A stretch of DNA of 64,000 bases from an uncultured Oligoflexales bacterium (lineage in GTDB: Bacteria > Bdellovibrionota_B > Oligoflexia > Oligoflexales > JAPPIL01), in assembly GCA_958296095.1 (NCBI GenBank), contig OY282434.1:1952001-2016000 (forward strand), in the 5' to 3' direction. Below the pieces are notes generated by a model. It did not search any database, was not told the DNA's origin, and saw only the letters and a list, made by a program, of their open reading frames with translations. Every line of letters begins with the position of its first letter. The stretch's first letter is position 1. Positions 1-7,421 of this stretch are shown one piece after another. The translations under genes and the position numbers were made by a program.

Positions 1-724
1 GCACCTACAGCGGGCGTGTTTCTCGCAGTTGCCTGCCATAGTCGAGCAATTCTCCCTGCAGGGTAAGATCGATTGCCTCTACGCCGACCTCGGCTTCTCT
101 TCCACGCAGGTGCTCGATCCAGCCAGAGGCTTCTCCATCTATCACGACGGGGAGCTGGACATGCGTATGAGCCAAGACACACAACAGTTGACCGCCGCCG
201 ACCTCGTCAACCAGCGTTCGCAGGAGGAGTTAACCCACATCTTGCGCACCTACGGCGAAGAACCGCGCGCGGCCCGTATCGCTCGCCATCTCGTGCAAGC
301 CCGTGCCAACACTCCTATCACTCGCACGCACCAGCTGGCCGCATTGGTCGCGGCCTGCACCAACCATCGTGGTCACCGCCGCCACCCTGCCACCCGTGTT
401 TTTCAGGCATTGCGCATTGCCATCAACGACGAGTTGGGGGAACTGCGGCAGTTGCTCGCCGCGGAAACTTTTGCCTTGTTGCGCAAGGGGGGATGCCTGG
501 CAATTATCTCCTTTCACTCGCTCGAAGACCGCCTCGTCAAGCGCAGTTTCCTGGCGCGCACGGCCTCGCCACATGCAGGACTGCCTCGCTCGCTACCGCT
601 GATTGCCTCCGACCCGCCCGCGCGGTTGATAAAGCCTTTTCCAGTTCAACCTCGCGCCCAGGAGATCTATACTAATAGTAGAGCTCGCAGCGCAAAATTA
701 CGCGGCCTGGAGAAACTCAGCTGA
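1..724 (+). CDS. rsmH: 16S rRNA m4C1402 methyltransferase RsmH (5' end outside window)
   Basis: RsmH (MraW) methylates N4 of C1402 in 16S rRNA using S-adenosylmethionine. The frame is open from base 2, so the true start and the N-terminal SAM-binding glycine motif lie upstream. Family signatures seen are the LYADLGFSSTQVLD segment followed by RGFS and LDMRM, the TRVFQALRIAINDEL block, and the C-terminal ISFHSLEDRLVK motif. About 240 residues are present of the usual ~310. It is the first gene of a division and wall cluster: ftsL starts 7 bases after its stop, then ftsI and murE follow on the same strand, which is the classical mraW-ftsL-ftsI-murE order. Confidence 0.95.
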   Translation, partial: HLQRACFSQLPAIVEQFSLQGKIDCLYADLGFSSTQVLDPARGFSIYHDGELDMRMSQDTQQLTAADLVNQRSQEELTHILRTYGEEPRAARIARHLVQARANTPITRTHQLAALVAACTNHRGHRRHPATRVFQALRIAINDELGELRQLLAAETFALLRKGGCLAIISFHSLEDRLVKRSFLARTASPHAGLPRSLPLIASDPPARLIKPFPVQPRAQEIYTNSRARSAKLRGLEKLS

Positions 725-731
725 GCGCGCC

Positions 732-944
732 TTGAAAGACTACTGGTTACTAATTCTATTCGGCATTTTTTTCATACTAGCACTTGGCCGCACGCACGTG
801 CGCAACCAATCGACGCGGCTCGGTTATGAGATCGGGCGCTTGAAAAAGCAGGAGGTCACATTGCTAGAACGGCGCAGCCACCTGAAGGTGCAGCTAGCCC
901 GCATTACCGCCCGTGAACGGCTGCTAGCACTGGCACGACCTTGA
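732..944 (+). CDS. ftsL: FtsL-like cell division protein
   Basis: A 70-residue bitopic protein with a TTG start. A hydrophobic segment at about residues 4-20 is followed by a heptad-like region (residues 25-60, rich in L, E, R and K) that should form a periplasmic coiled coil. This is the architecture of FtsL, which pairs with FtsB and FtsQ in the divisome. FtsL sequences diverge strongly, so the call rests on size, topology and position between rsmH and ftsI. The stop overlaps the TTG start of ftsI by 4 bases (TTGA), implying translational coupling. Confidence 0.8.
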   Translation: MKDYWLLILFGIFFILALGRTHVRNQSTRLGYEIGRLKKQEVTLLERRSHLKVQLARITARERLLALARP

Positions 945-2683
945 AAAAGCCCGCCCGCCAGGCTGAGCACTACCGCCCTGGGCGCTTCGTCCATCCACGA
1001 GCAGGCCTGCTGCAAAAACTGCTCTTCGTCGGCTTTGCTCTCGTCGCGGCGAAGACCGTCATGCTCGCCATCTTCTCCGATCGCCGCAGCACGCTCGACA
1101 ACATGGCTGACCGCCAGTATCACGAGGCTCTCGATCTAGCCCCCTGGCGTGGCACTATCTACGATCGCCGCAAATTTCCGCTGGCACTGAGCGTGCGCCG
1201 TCCAAGTCTCGCCATCAATCCACGGGTCTTCGCACCAACACGGCAACAGCTGCGCGCGCTGGCACGCCACCTCCAGCATACACCCAGCAGTCTCACGGCC
1301 CTGGCGGCGCGACAGGGCTACTTCGCCTGGTTGCAGCGCAAAGTTCCTCCCGCAGTGGCCGAGAAAACTCTTGCTCTCAACCTCAAGGGCCTCTACCAGA
1401 TCACCGAGCCCTACCGCTACTACCCGCTCGGTGAAAAATTCGCCCAGTTGATCGGTTACGTTGGTATCGACAACACGGGCCTGCTGGGTATCGAGCAGCA
1501 GTTTGAAAGCCAACTGCATGGCACGCGCACCGCGTTGACCTTGATCAAGGATGCCCGCAATCAGCCCGTGTTTTATTTTCCCAGCCAAGCAACCCCTGCT
1601 ACTAGCGGGGCAACCTTACACCTGACCCTCGACCGGGTCATTCAAGAGATCAGCATGGAAGAGCTGGCCTGGGGAATTGAACGTGCACGCGCCCGCAAGG
1701 GTTTTGTCATCGTCGCCGATCCGCATAGTGGCCGCCTGCTGGCGCTGGCCAACTACCCTTCCTTCGATCCCAACAAGCCGCGGCATATCAACACCAGCCA
1801 TCTGCACAACACCGCGGCCGCCACGCTGTACGAGCCTGGCTCAATCGTCAAACCGCTGGTCATCGCCGCCGCCCTTGAACGGGGACTGACATCCATGTCT
1901 AACCTGCACTACTGCGAGAATGGGCGACTGGAAGTTGGCAACACTGCCATCCGAGATGACAAGCCCTACGCGGCCTTGACTACCGAGGATATTCTTACCT
2001 ACTCCAGCAACATCTGCATCTACAAGCTGGCCCAGTTGCTGGGGGCCGAACGCCTTTACCAACTCTACCGCGACTTCGGCCTCAGCACCGCGGTCAACCG
2101 CATGTCGCTGCCTGGCCAAGCCCGCGGCCGCATCGATCACTTCAGCAAGTGGTCGGCAATCAGGTTCGCCAACATTTCTTTCGGACAGGGCTTTGCCGCC
2201 AGTGGCATCGAACTGATCACCGCCTTCAACAGTATCGCTAACGGAGGTAAGCTGATGAAACCACAGCTGCTCGAACGCATCGAAGACGGAGAAGGCAAGA
2301 CCATCACCATCAAAACCCCGCAGATGATTGCCCGCGTCCTGCAACCAGAAACCGCCCGCCAGTTGCGCGGTGCACTCGGTCGTGTCGTCGCCCACGGCAC
2401 AGGCAAGCTCGCGGCACTCCAGCATTTCCGTGTGGGTGGCAAGACCAGCACGGCGGAGGTGTTTGACCGCAAGCTCAAGCGCTATTCAAAAACCCGCCGC
2501 ATCGCCGGCTTTATTGGCTTCGCCCCGCTCGCTGACCCGCACGTCACCATCTATGTGTCGCTGTTTGAGCCAGAGAATACCCCGCGCTATGGCGGCAAGT
2601 GGGCTGCGCCTGTCTTCGCACGTATCGCCTCCCGTGTCCTACGCTATCTAAACGTCAAGCGGGCTATTGCACTTTCGGATTGA
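941..2683 (+). CDS. ftsI: Peptidoglycan D,D-transpeptidase FtsI (PBP3)
   Basis: Septal class B penicillin-binding protein of 580 residues that cross-links peptidoglycan at the division site. An N-terminal membrane anchor (about residues 28-45) precedes the PBP dimer domain. All three transpeptidase motifs are visible: SIVK with the catalytic serine near residue 301, SSN near 355, and KTS near 501 within GGKTSTAEV. The TTG start overlaps ftsL by 4 bases. Length and context (ftsL upstream, murE downstream) match FtsI rather than an elongation-type PBP2. Confidence 0.95.
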   Translation: MKKPARQAEHYRPGRFVHPRAGLLQKLLFVGFALVAAKTVMLAIFSDRRSTLDNMADRQYHEALDLAPWRGTIYDRRKFPLALSVRRPSLAINPRVFAPTRQQLRALARHLQHTPSSLTALAARQGYFAWLQRKVPPAVAEKTLALNLKGLYQITEPYRYYPLGEKFAQLIGYVGIDNTGLLGIEQQFESQLHGTRTALTLIKDARNQPVFYFPSQATPATSGATLHLTLDRVIQEISMEELAWGIERARARKGFVIVADPHSGRLLALANYPSFDPNKPRHINTSHLHNTAAATLYEPGSIVKPLVIAAALERGLTSMSNLHYCENGRLEVGNTAIRDDKPYAALTTEDILTYSSNICIYKLAQLLGAERLYQLYRDFGLSTAVNRMSLPGQARGRIDHFSKWSAIRFANISFGQGFAASGIELITAFNSIANGGKLMKPQLLERIEDGEGKTITIKTPQMIARVLQPETARQLRGALGRVVAHGTGKLAALQHFRVGGKTSTAEVFDRKLKRYSKTRRIAGFIGFAPLADPHVTIYVSLFEPENTPRYGGKWAAPVFARIASRVLRYLNVKRAIALSD

Positions 2684-4322
2684 AAATTTCCCCCCTATCC
2701 AGCACCATAGCGCCGCTTTTTACTTTCCTAGGAGGATAGGCACGGAGGTCTTCCCGCCAGCTGCGAGCTCCCCCTTTCCCCCCTCGCCTGCGCTCGAAGT
2801 GCGGGATGCGGTCGCTTGCCTGCGCGCCGCGGGTGAATGGCACTGGGACAATCTGGCTCACTTTCCCGCCGCGGCCGCGATGCAGCGCGGGCCGGTGTGC
2901 GTTGACTCGCGGCAAATGCGTGCCCGTGCTATATTTATCGCTTTGCGCGGCAGGATTTACGATGGCAACACCTTCCTAGCACAAGCTGTCTCGGCAGGGG
3001 CTTGCCTGCTCATCAGCGATCAGGCAAGTATCACCGCGCAGGCAAAAAAGTTCTCCGTGCCACTGCTTGTGGTCGGCAATGCCCGCCGTAGTTGGGCCTT
3101 ATTGTGTGCTGCGGCACAAGGTAACCCACAGCAATATCTCAACATTGTTGGCGTAACAGGCACAAATGGCAAAACCACCACGGCAACTATGCTGGCTCAG
3201 CTGCTGACTCAGCATAAGCAAAAGACGGTGCTTATCGGCAGTAATGGCATCTTCTGTGATGGCCAGCTATTGTGCCAAAACCCGCTGACCACACCTGATC
3301 CCGACCAGCTCTGTAAAATTCTTGCTTGGTCTCAGGCATGCCACGTCCGTTACGTGGTGCTCGAAGTCTCTTCGCATGCCATCACCCTGCACAAGGTCGC
3401 CCCTCTGCACTGCCAAGCAGTTATTTTTACAAGTTTTTCCGATGATCATGGTGACTTTCACGCCTCGCGCCGTGACTATTTCGCCGCCAAGTGGCAGTTT
3501 GTTGAGGCAAATCGTGACTGTGCCCAACTGCTGATCATGTCGCAACAGGTTATGGCACAGGCACTGCGTTACCAACTCGGCATCGTTCACCCCCAGCTGT
3601 GGCTTTATGACTACGCACCGCCTAGGCAACAGCCTAAGCAGCTGCCTAAGCATCAGCGTATGGAGGTTAACATCTTGAAATCACAGAACTTGACTGCTGA
3701 GCTAGCCGTGGTGATGAACGGGCAGAAACGCCTTGGTCAGCTAAACTTTTTTGCCCCCCACCTCGTCTTGAACTTCGCCGCGGCACTGTTGGCGGCAGAA
3801 AATTTACTCCGCACCAAGATCGCTACGGCGCAGTGGCAAAAAGTGCCGCTAGCCGCAGGCCGGATGGAGATAGTTAACGCTAAAAATCCTTTAGTTATAG
3901 TTGATTATGCCCACACACCCGCGGCTCTGGGTGCTGCTCTTGAAGCCCTGTCGTTCGCTTCACCGCGCTGGGTGGTGTTCGGCTGCGGCGGCAATCGCGA
4001 TCGTGGCAAACGCCCCGCGATGGGCGAAGTTGCCGCTCGTCTCGCCGAGCATGTGGTCTTAACTGCCGATAACCCACGGGACGAGGAGGTTGCCGCGATC
4101 ACGGCGGCAATCCTGCAGGGGGTCACGGACCGCAGCAATGTTAGCGTGCAGTACGACCGTCGTGCTGCTATTGCCCAAGCCATCCATGCGGCCCGCAACT
4201 GCAAAAACGCCGCGGTGCTCGTTGCTGGCAAGGGGGCGGAAAAATATCAGGAGGTTAAGGGCAAATTTTTACCCTTTGACGATCGGGCGACATGCCGTGA
4301 AGTTTTGCGGCAATTGGCTTGA
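2667..4322 (+). CDS. murE: UDP-MurNAc-L-Ala-D-Glu:meso-DAP ligase MurE
   Basis: Cytoplasmic Mur ligase adding the third stem-peptide residue. Seen: the N-terminal VDSRQMRARAIFIALRG block, the ATP-binding GVTGTNGKTTTATML loop, and the C-terminal DNPR motif in LTADNPRDEE, which in this family marks meso-diaminopimelate specificity. The start is uncertain. The TTG at 2667 overlaps ftsI and adds a proline-rich leader unlike MurE; a GTG at 2799 would give about 507 residues, closer to the family length. An AGGAGG at 2730-2735 has no standard in-frame start at normal spacing. No murF or mraY follows, so the wall cluster stops here. Confidence 0.93.
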   Translation: MHFRIENFPPIQHHSAAFYFPRRIGTEVFPPAASSPFPPSPALEVRDAVACLRAAGEWHWDNLAHFPAAAAMQRGPVCVDSRQMRARAIFIALRGRIYDGNTFLAQAVSAGACLLISDQASITAQAKKFSVPLLVVGNARRSWALLCAAAQGNPQQYLNIVGVTGTNGKTTTATMLAQLLTQHKQKTVLIGSNGIFCDGQLLCQNPLTTPDPDQLCKILAWSQACHVRYVVLEVSSHAITLHKVAPLHCQAVIFTSFSDDHGDFHASRRDYFAAKWQFVEANRDCAQLLIMSQQVMAQALRYQLGIVHPQLWLYDYAPPRQQPKQLPKHQRMEVNILKSQNLTAELAVVMNGQKRLGQLNFFAPHLVLNFAAALLAAENLLRTKIATAQWQKVPLAAGRMEIVNAKNPLVIVDYAHTPAALGAALEALSFASPRWVVFGCGGNRDRGKRPAMGEVAARLAEHVVLTADNPRDEEVAAITAAILQGVTDRSNVSVQYDRRAAIAQAIHAARNCKNAAVLVAGKGAEKYQEVKGKFLPFDDRATCREVLRQLA

Positions 4323-4404
4323 GGATGGCGAGAGGTGGCGGCTTTTGTTCGTTGGCAGGCTAGGCTCGCTACCCGTGTCGCGTTGCCCTCGTTAGTGCCT
4401 TGTC

Positions 4405-4854
4405 TCAGGGAAGTGGGTCACACCAGTTGACCTTTGGTTTCTTGCCCCCATCGTAAGGTACGCCAAGCTTCTTGGTCAGAATATAGTTGGTTAGCGATCT
4501 GCCATCGGCGACGACATCGGCAACAATGCGGAAATATTTGCCGCGTCCAACATTCTTTAGATCAATGCGTTTTGCCCCCCGCAAAAACTTCTCCACCTCC
4601 AACTTTGCTTGTTTAGCTTTGGTCTTGCCACAACTGTCTTTCGATCTGATCTCTGGTGCATCCACCCCTCGCACCCGCACGCGTATCTCTTTCCCCAGCA
4701 AGGCGTGCACGTTAGGAATATCGAAGGTTATCGTGTCAGCATCATAATTTTGCACATACTTTACACAGCGGAAGTTTTTGCTATCGTGTCGACAAGAGTT
4801 CTCTGCCGCCCCACAAGCACCACCTACCACCAATGCCAAAATTACCCAACGCAC
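4405..4854 (-). CDS. Secreted thermonuclease-like (SNase-fold) protein
   Basis: A 149-residue protein with a short hydrophobic signal ending in GGAC, either a weak lipobox or a signal peptidase I site. The mature part has the staphylococcal nuclease fold pattern: YDADTITF, then RVRVRGVDAPEI holding the arginine and aspartate expected at the active site, then GRGKYFRIVADVVADG and a C-terminal LTNYILTKKLGVPYDGGK. The family cleaves DNA or RNA with calcium. It may be an exported or envelope-bound nutritional nuclease. It is convergent with murE and isolated from other genes; element A begins about 95 bases beyond its start. Confidence 0.8.
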   Translation of the reverse strand: MRWVILALVVGGACGAAENSCRHDSKNFRCVKYVQNYDADTITFDIPNVHALLGKEIRVRVRGVDAPEIRSKDSCGKTKAKQAKLEVEKFLRGAKRIDLKNVGRGKYFRIVADVVADGRSLTNYILTKKLGVPYDGGKKPKVNWCDPLP

Positions 4855-5491
4855 CGCCAGTCCCCTTTCGGCCCGATGTCAGTATATGCCTATCGGAGCA
4901 ACAATCGCCAACGTTTAGGCTATCTTTTCGTGCAGTTCCCCCCCAAATAACGCGAATATCGGGTTTCGCATATCTACCTAACCAGACAAGAATTTTAGCC
5001 GTAAAATCCTATTTTGCCAAAATATACATTGAAAATCACAGATATTACTTGGAATTAAATACATGACAGTGAATCCTCCTGTTTTGCTACGCACGACTCT
5101 TTGTAACGCTCGCTGCTTGCGCTACGCGGCTTTCTATATCGCTCGCTTTCTAGCTCGCTGCGTGTCCTCGGACCTCCCTGTATTGCGTAGAGGCTTGACC
5201 CCTAGCCCCTTTGCTTGCCCCCAAGCCTTCTCGCGGTTGACCCCACCTCTTGCCCACCGAGAGCCACATGAACGGCGCGGTGAGGCCGTTCGCTGCGCTG
5301 CGGCTTTCTGTATCGCTCGCTTCCTAGCTCGCTGCTTGCGCTCAGACCTCTCGCGATTGCATTCAGGTTATTTTTTTGCATAAGGCATGTGCTTATACAT
5401 ATTCGTGGGGAGTTTCTCGGTAGGGCTGCGCCGTGCCAAGACAACGGAGGTTTGGGCTAAGACAACGGAGATTTGCGCTAAATTATGTTAT

Positions 5492-5497
5492 TATAAT
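5492..5497 (+). promoter_or_regulatory. Candidate -10 box upstream of the Rpn gene
   Basis: A TATAAT hexamer lies 41 bases before the Rpn start codon. The same sequence block precedes the second Rpn copy at 51548-51600. No convincing -35 box is seen; the upstream sequence is an M4 repeat unit. Confidence 0.3.
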
Positions 5498-5537
5498 TAC
5501 CAGAGACAGGTAACCGCATTAGCAACGGACAGCAACC

Positions 5538-6661
5538 ATGCCCGACAACGATAAAACCCCACTAAACAAGCATCATTTGCATGATAAATTTTTCAAGAAA
5601 ATCTATAGCGATCCGCGTTATGCCCAAGATCTTCTCCGGTTGGCATTATTTCCCGAAGATTATGAACTGTTCGATATTGACAAACTCATCCCCAGTAAGG
5701 AGGCAAGCATCGATCCCGATACTGGCACAGAAAAATTTTGTGATCTGAATTTTTCTGTGCCCTTCAAAAAAGAGCCCGATTCCCCAGTATATTTTGGGGT
5801 TATCTTTGAGCACACCACCGGCAATGTCCTGTTTCTCATGGTGTCACTATACCTGAAGGCAAAGAGCGAGCTAGAAAGCGAGCGTTACAAAAAAGCAGCG
5901 CACAGCGCACAGCGCGCACTAATGGTTTTGTCATAGGCATCCTCGTTCTGCAAACCAAAAAACCCGTCGATATAGCCAAGAGCCAGCTTGAGCTAAAATT
6001 TAAAAATCGGCATCCCTTGGAAACTATTCACGGACTGCGCCGCTATGTTGCAGATGACCCAATCCTGGTGGTAAATCTGCCTAAGTTGTCCGATGAGCAA
6101 CTGTGCGGACTCACGACCAGCCCTTGCCTGCTGGGAATGAAACACATCTGGCATCTGAGCACCAAAATTGTGGCGAAAATTTTTCACTCTTGCTATGCGC
6201 TATCCACCGAAAATCGCAAGAGTTTATCGGCTAAACTAATATCTTACCTTGGACTTGCCGATGGGAGGTATGATAGGAAGAGGCTGTCTGCCATCGAGGC
6301 AGATTGTTTTCCCGATTTACCAGATGAGGAACGTATCATGTCAAGTATCGAATTCGGTTTCGAGGGTGCACGCCTAGAAGGCATTGAGCAGGGGAAAAAG
6401 CAAGGCATACAGCAGGGTATCCGGCAGGGTATCGAGCAGGGTATCGAGCAGGGTATGCAACAGGGGGTCAAGCAGGGTATGCAACAGGGGGTCAAGCAGG
6501 GTATGCAACAGGGGGTCAAGCAAGGGCGTGCCCAGGAGCGCGAGGATGTCATCATTAGTATGTTAAAGTATGGCAAGCTCGATGACCCAGTAATTTGCCA
6601 ACTTGCTGATATTACTGAAGAACAACTCGCAGAAATAAAGAATAAAATCGCCAAACACTAA
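5538..6661 (+). pseudogene. Rpn/YhgA-like PD-(D/E)XK nuclease, copy 1, interrupted by an M1 repeat
   Basis: Nearly identical to the intact 333-residue gene at 50546-51547, including flanking sequence on both sides. Rpn proteins (formerly transposase_31) are DNA nucleases that promote RecA-independent recombination. The first 97 residues match copy 2 up to FEHTTGNV. The segment covering TKAIRQLRSYCTREI is then replaced by an M1 repeat fragment (about 5828-5922), and the frame ends at 5936. From about 5925 the matching sequence resumes in another frame and runs to 6661. One extra A in the AAAAAA run of the M1 segment would restore a continuous frame reaching ARTNGFVIGIL, matching ARTDGFVLGIL of copy 2. 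The C-terminal glutamine-glycine repeats are more numerous than in copy 2. Disrupted gene or homopolymer error cannot be told apart here. Confidence 0.8.
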
Positions 6662-6960
6662 CTTTCACCAAATTCTTCCTTGATAATTGCTGCTTGCTAC
6701 GCACTACGTTGCACACTACGCTACGCGCTGCGCTACGCCGCTCTTTGTAACGCTCGCTTCCTAGCTCGCTGCTTGCGCTCAGACCTCTCGGCGGTTGCGT
6801 TCAGATTATTTTTTTGCATAAGGCATGTGCTTGCACATATTCGTGGGGAGTTGCACGCGGCTTCCTTGCCGCTTGCTAGCTCCAGGTCTGCGCCTCGCCA
6901 AGACAACGGAGGCCTGTGCTAATAGGTGCACCGTGCCAAGACAACGGAGGTTTGGGCTAA
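6662..6960 (+). repeat. M1-M2-M3-M4 repeat block downstream of Rpn copy 1
   Basis: Begins with the same non-coding sequence that follows Rpn copy 2, then M1 (GTAACGCTCGCTTCCTAGC), M2, the right half of an M3 palindrome (GCATAAGGCATGTGC onward) and two M4 units (CCAAGACAACGGAGG). The left half of M3 is missing, so this copy cannot form the full palindrome. Open frames here are not believable genes. Confidence 0.7.
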
Positions 6961-6984
6961 GCATTGGCTAGCTCCGCGGCTCTT

Positions 6985-7254
6985 TGCCGCTTTCTAGCTC
7001 GCTACGCTCGCTGGACTGTTTGCCGCTTTCTAGCTCGCTACGCTCGCTGGACTGTTTGCCGCTTTCTAGCTCGCTACGCTCGCTGGACTGTTTGCCGCTT
7101 TCTAGCTCGCTACGCTCGCTGGACTGTTTGCCGCTTTCTAGCTCGCTACGCTCGCTGGACTGTTTGCCGCTTTCTAGCTCGCTACGCTCGCTGGACTTTT
7201 TGCCGCTTTCTAGCTCGCTACGCTCGCTGGACTTTTTGCCGCTTTCTAGCTCCA
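6985..7254 (+). repeat. 36-bp tandem array (seven full units plus part)
   Basis: Units start at 6985, 7021, 7057, 7093, 7129, 7165 and 7201, with a partial unit from 7237. Each contains TGCCGCTTTCTAGCTCGC. Copies are almost identical, differing only at one G/T near the unit end. Because 36 is a multiple of three, several frames stay open and give 12-residue peptide repeats on both strands; these look accidental. Related but shorter arrays lie at about 34833-34930 and 50249-50380. Confidence 0.85.
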
Positions 7255-7421
7255 CTCGCGCCTTGTCGAGCAAGAACTTGAGTGTAGTGACCCCCTGAAA
7301 AAAACCGATATTGGCATCAAATAGGTATGGCACATACTTCTATCTAAAGGCATAATCCGATGGCAATAGCGAGCGATACAAAGAGCCGCGTAGCGCAAGG
7401 AGCGAGCGGAGGGTTACAGCG

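Larger units (their letters stand above)
4950..7317 (+). mobile_element. TIR element A carrying an Rpn nuclease gene
   Basis: A ~2.37-kb segment. Its left end reads ACGCGAATATCGGGTTT and its right end reads AAACCGATATTGGCAT, an imperfect inverted match. The direct repeat CAAATA lies immediately outside both ends (4944-4949 and 7318-7323), as expected of a target-site duplication. The left ~125 bases (to about 5075) and the right ~60 bases (from about 7256) recur as the ends of a second, much smaller element at 28544-28983. Inside are M1-M4 repeat modules, including an M3 palindrome at 5253-5424 with an M1 copy in its loop, an Rpn-type nuclease gene, and a 36-bp tandem array. No classical transposase is present. 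Confidence 0.7.

Noticed and set aside
5063..5383. Open frames of 60-130 codons inside the repeat islands (also 12268-12709, 46545-47905, 52682-53314, 61465-62203)
   Set aside because: They are readings of M1-M4 repeats in different phases with no conserved start and no support beyond repetition.
6968..7333. 121-codon minus-strand frame of ELESGK-type 12-residue repeats
   Set aside because: It is the 36-bp tandem array read in a frame that happens to lack stops; the array is open in other frames too, and there is no start signal or ribosome-binding site.
7323..7421. A glmS ribozyme upstream of glmS
   Set aside because: The leader is short and made of an M1 repeat fragment; no ribozyme core is visible.
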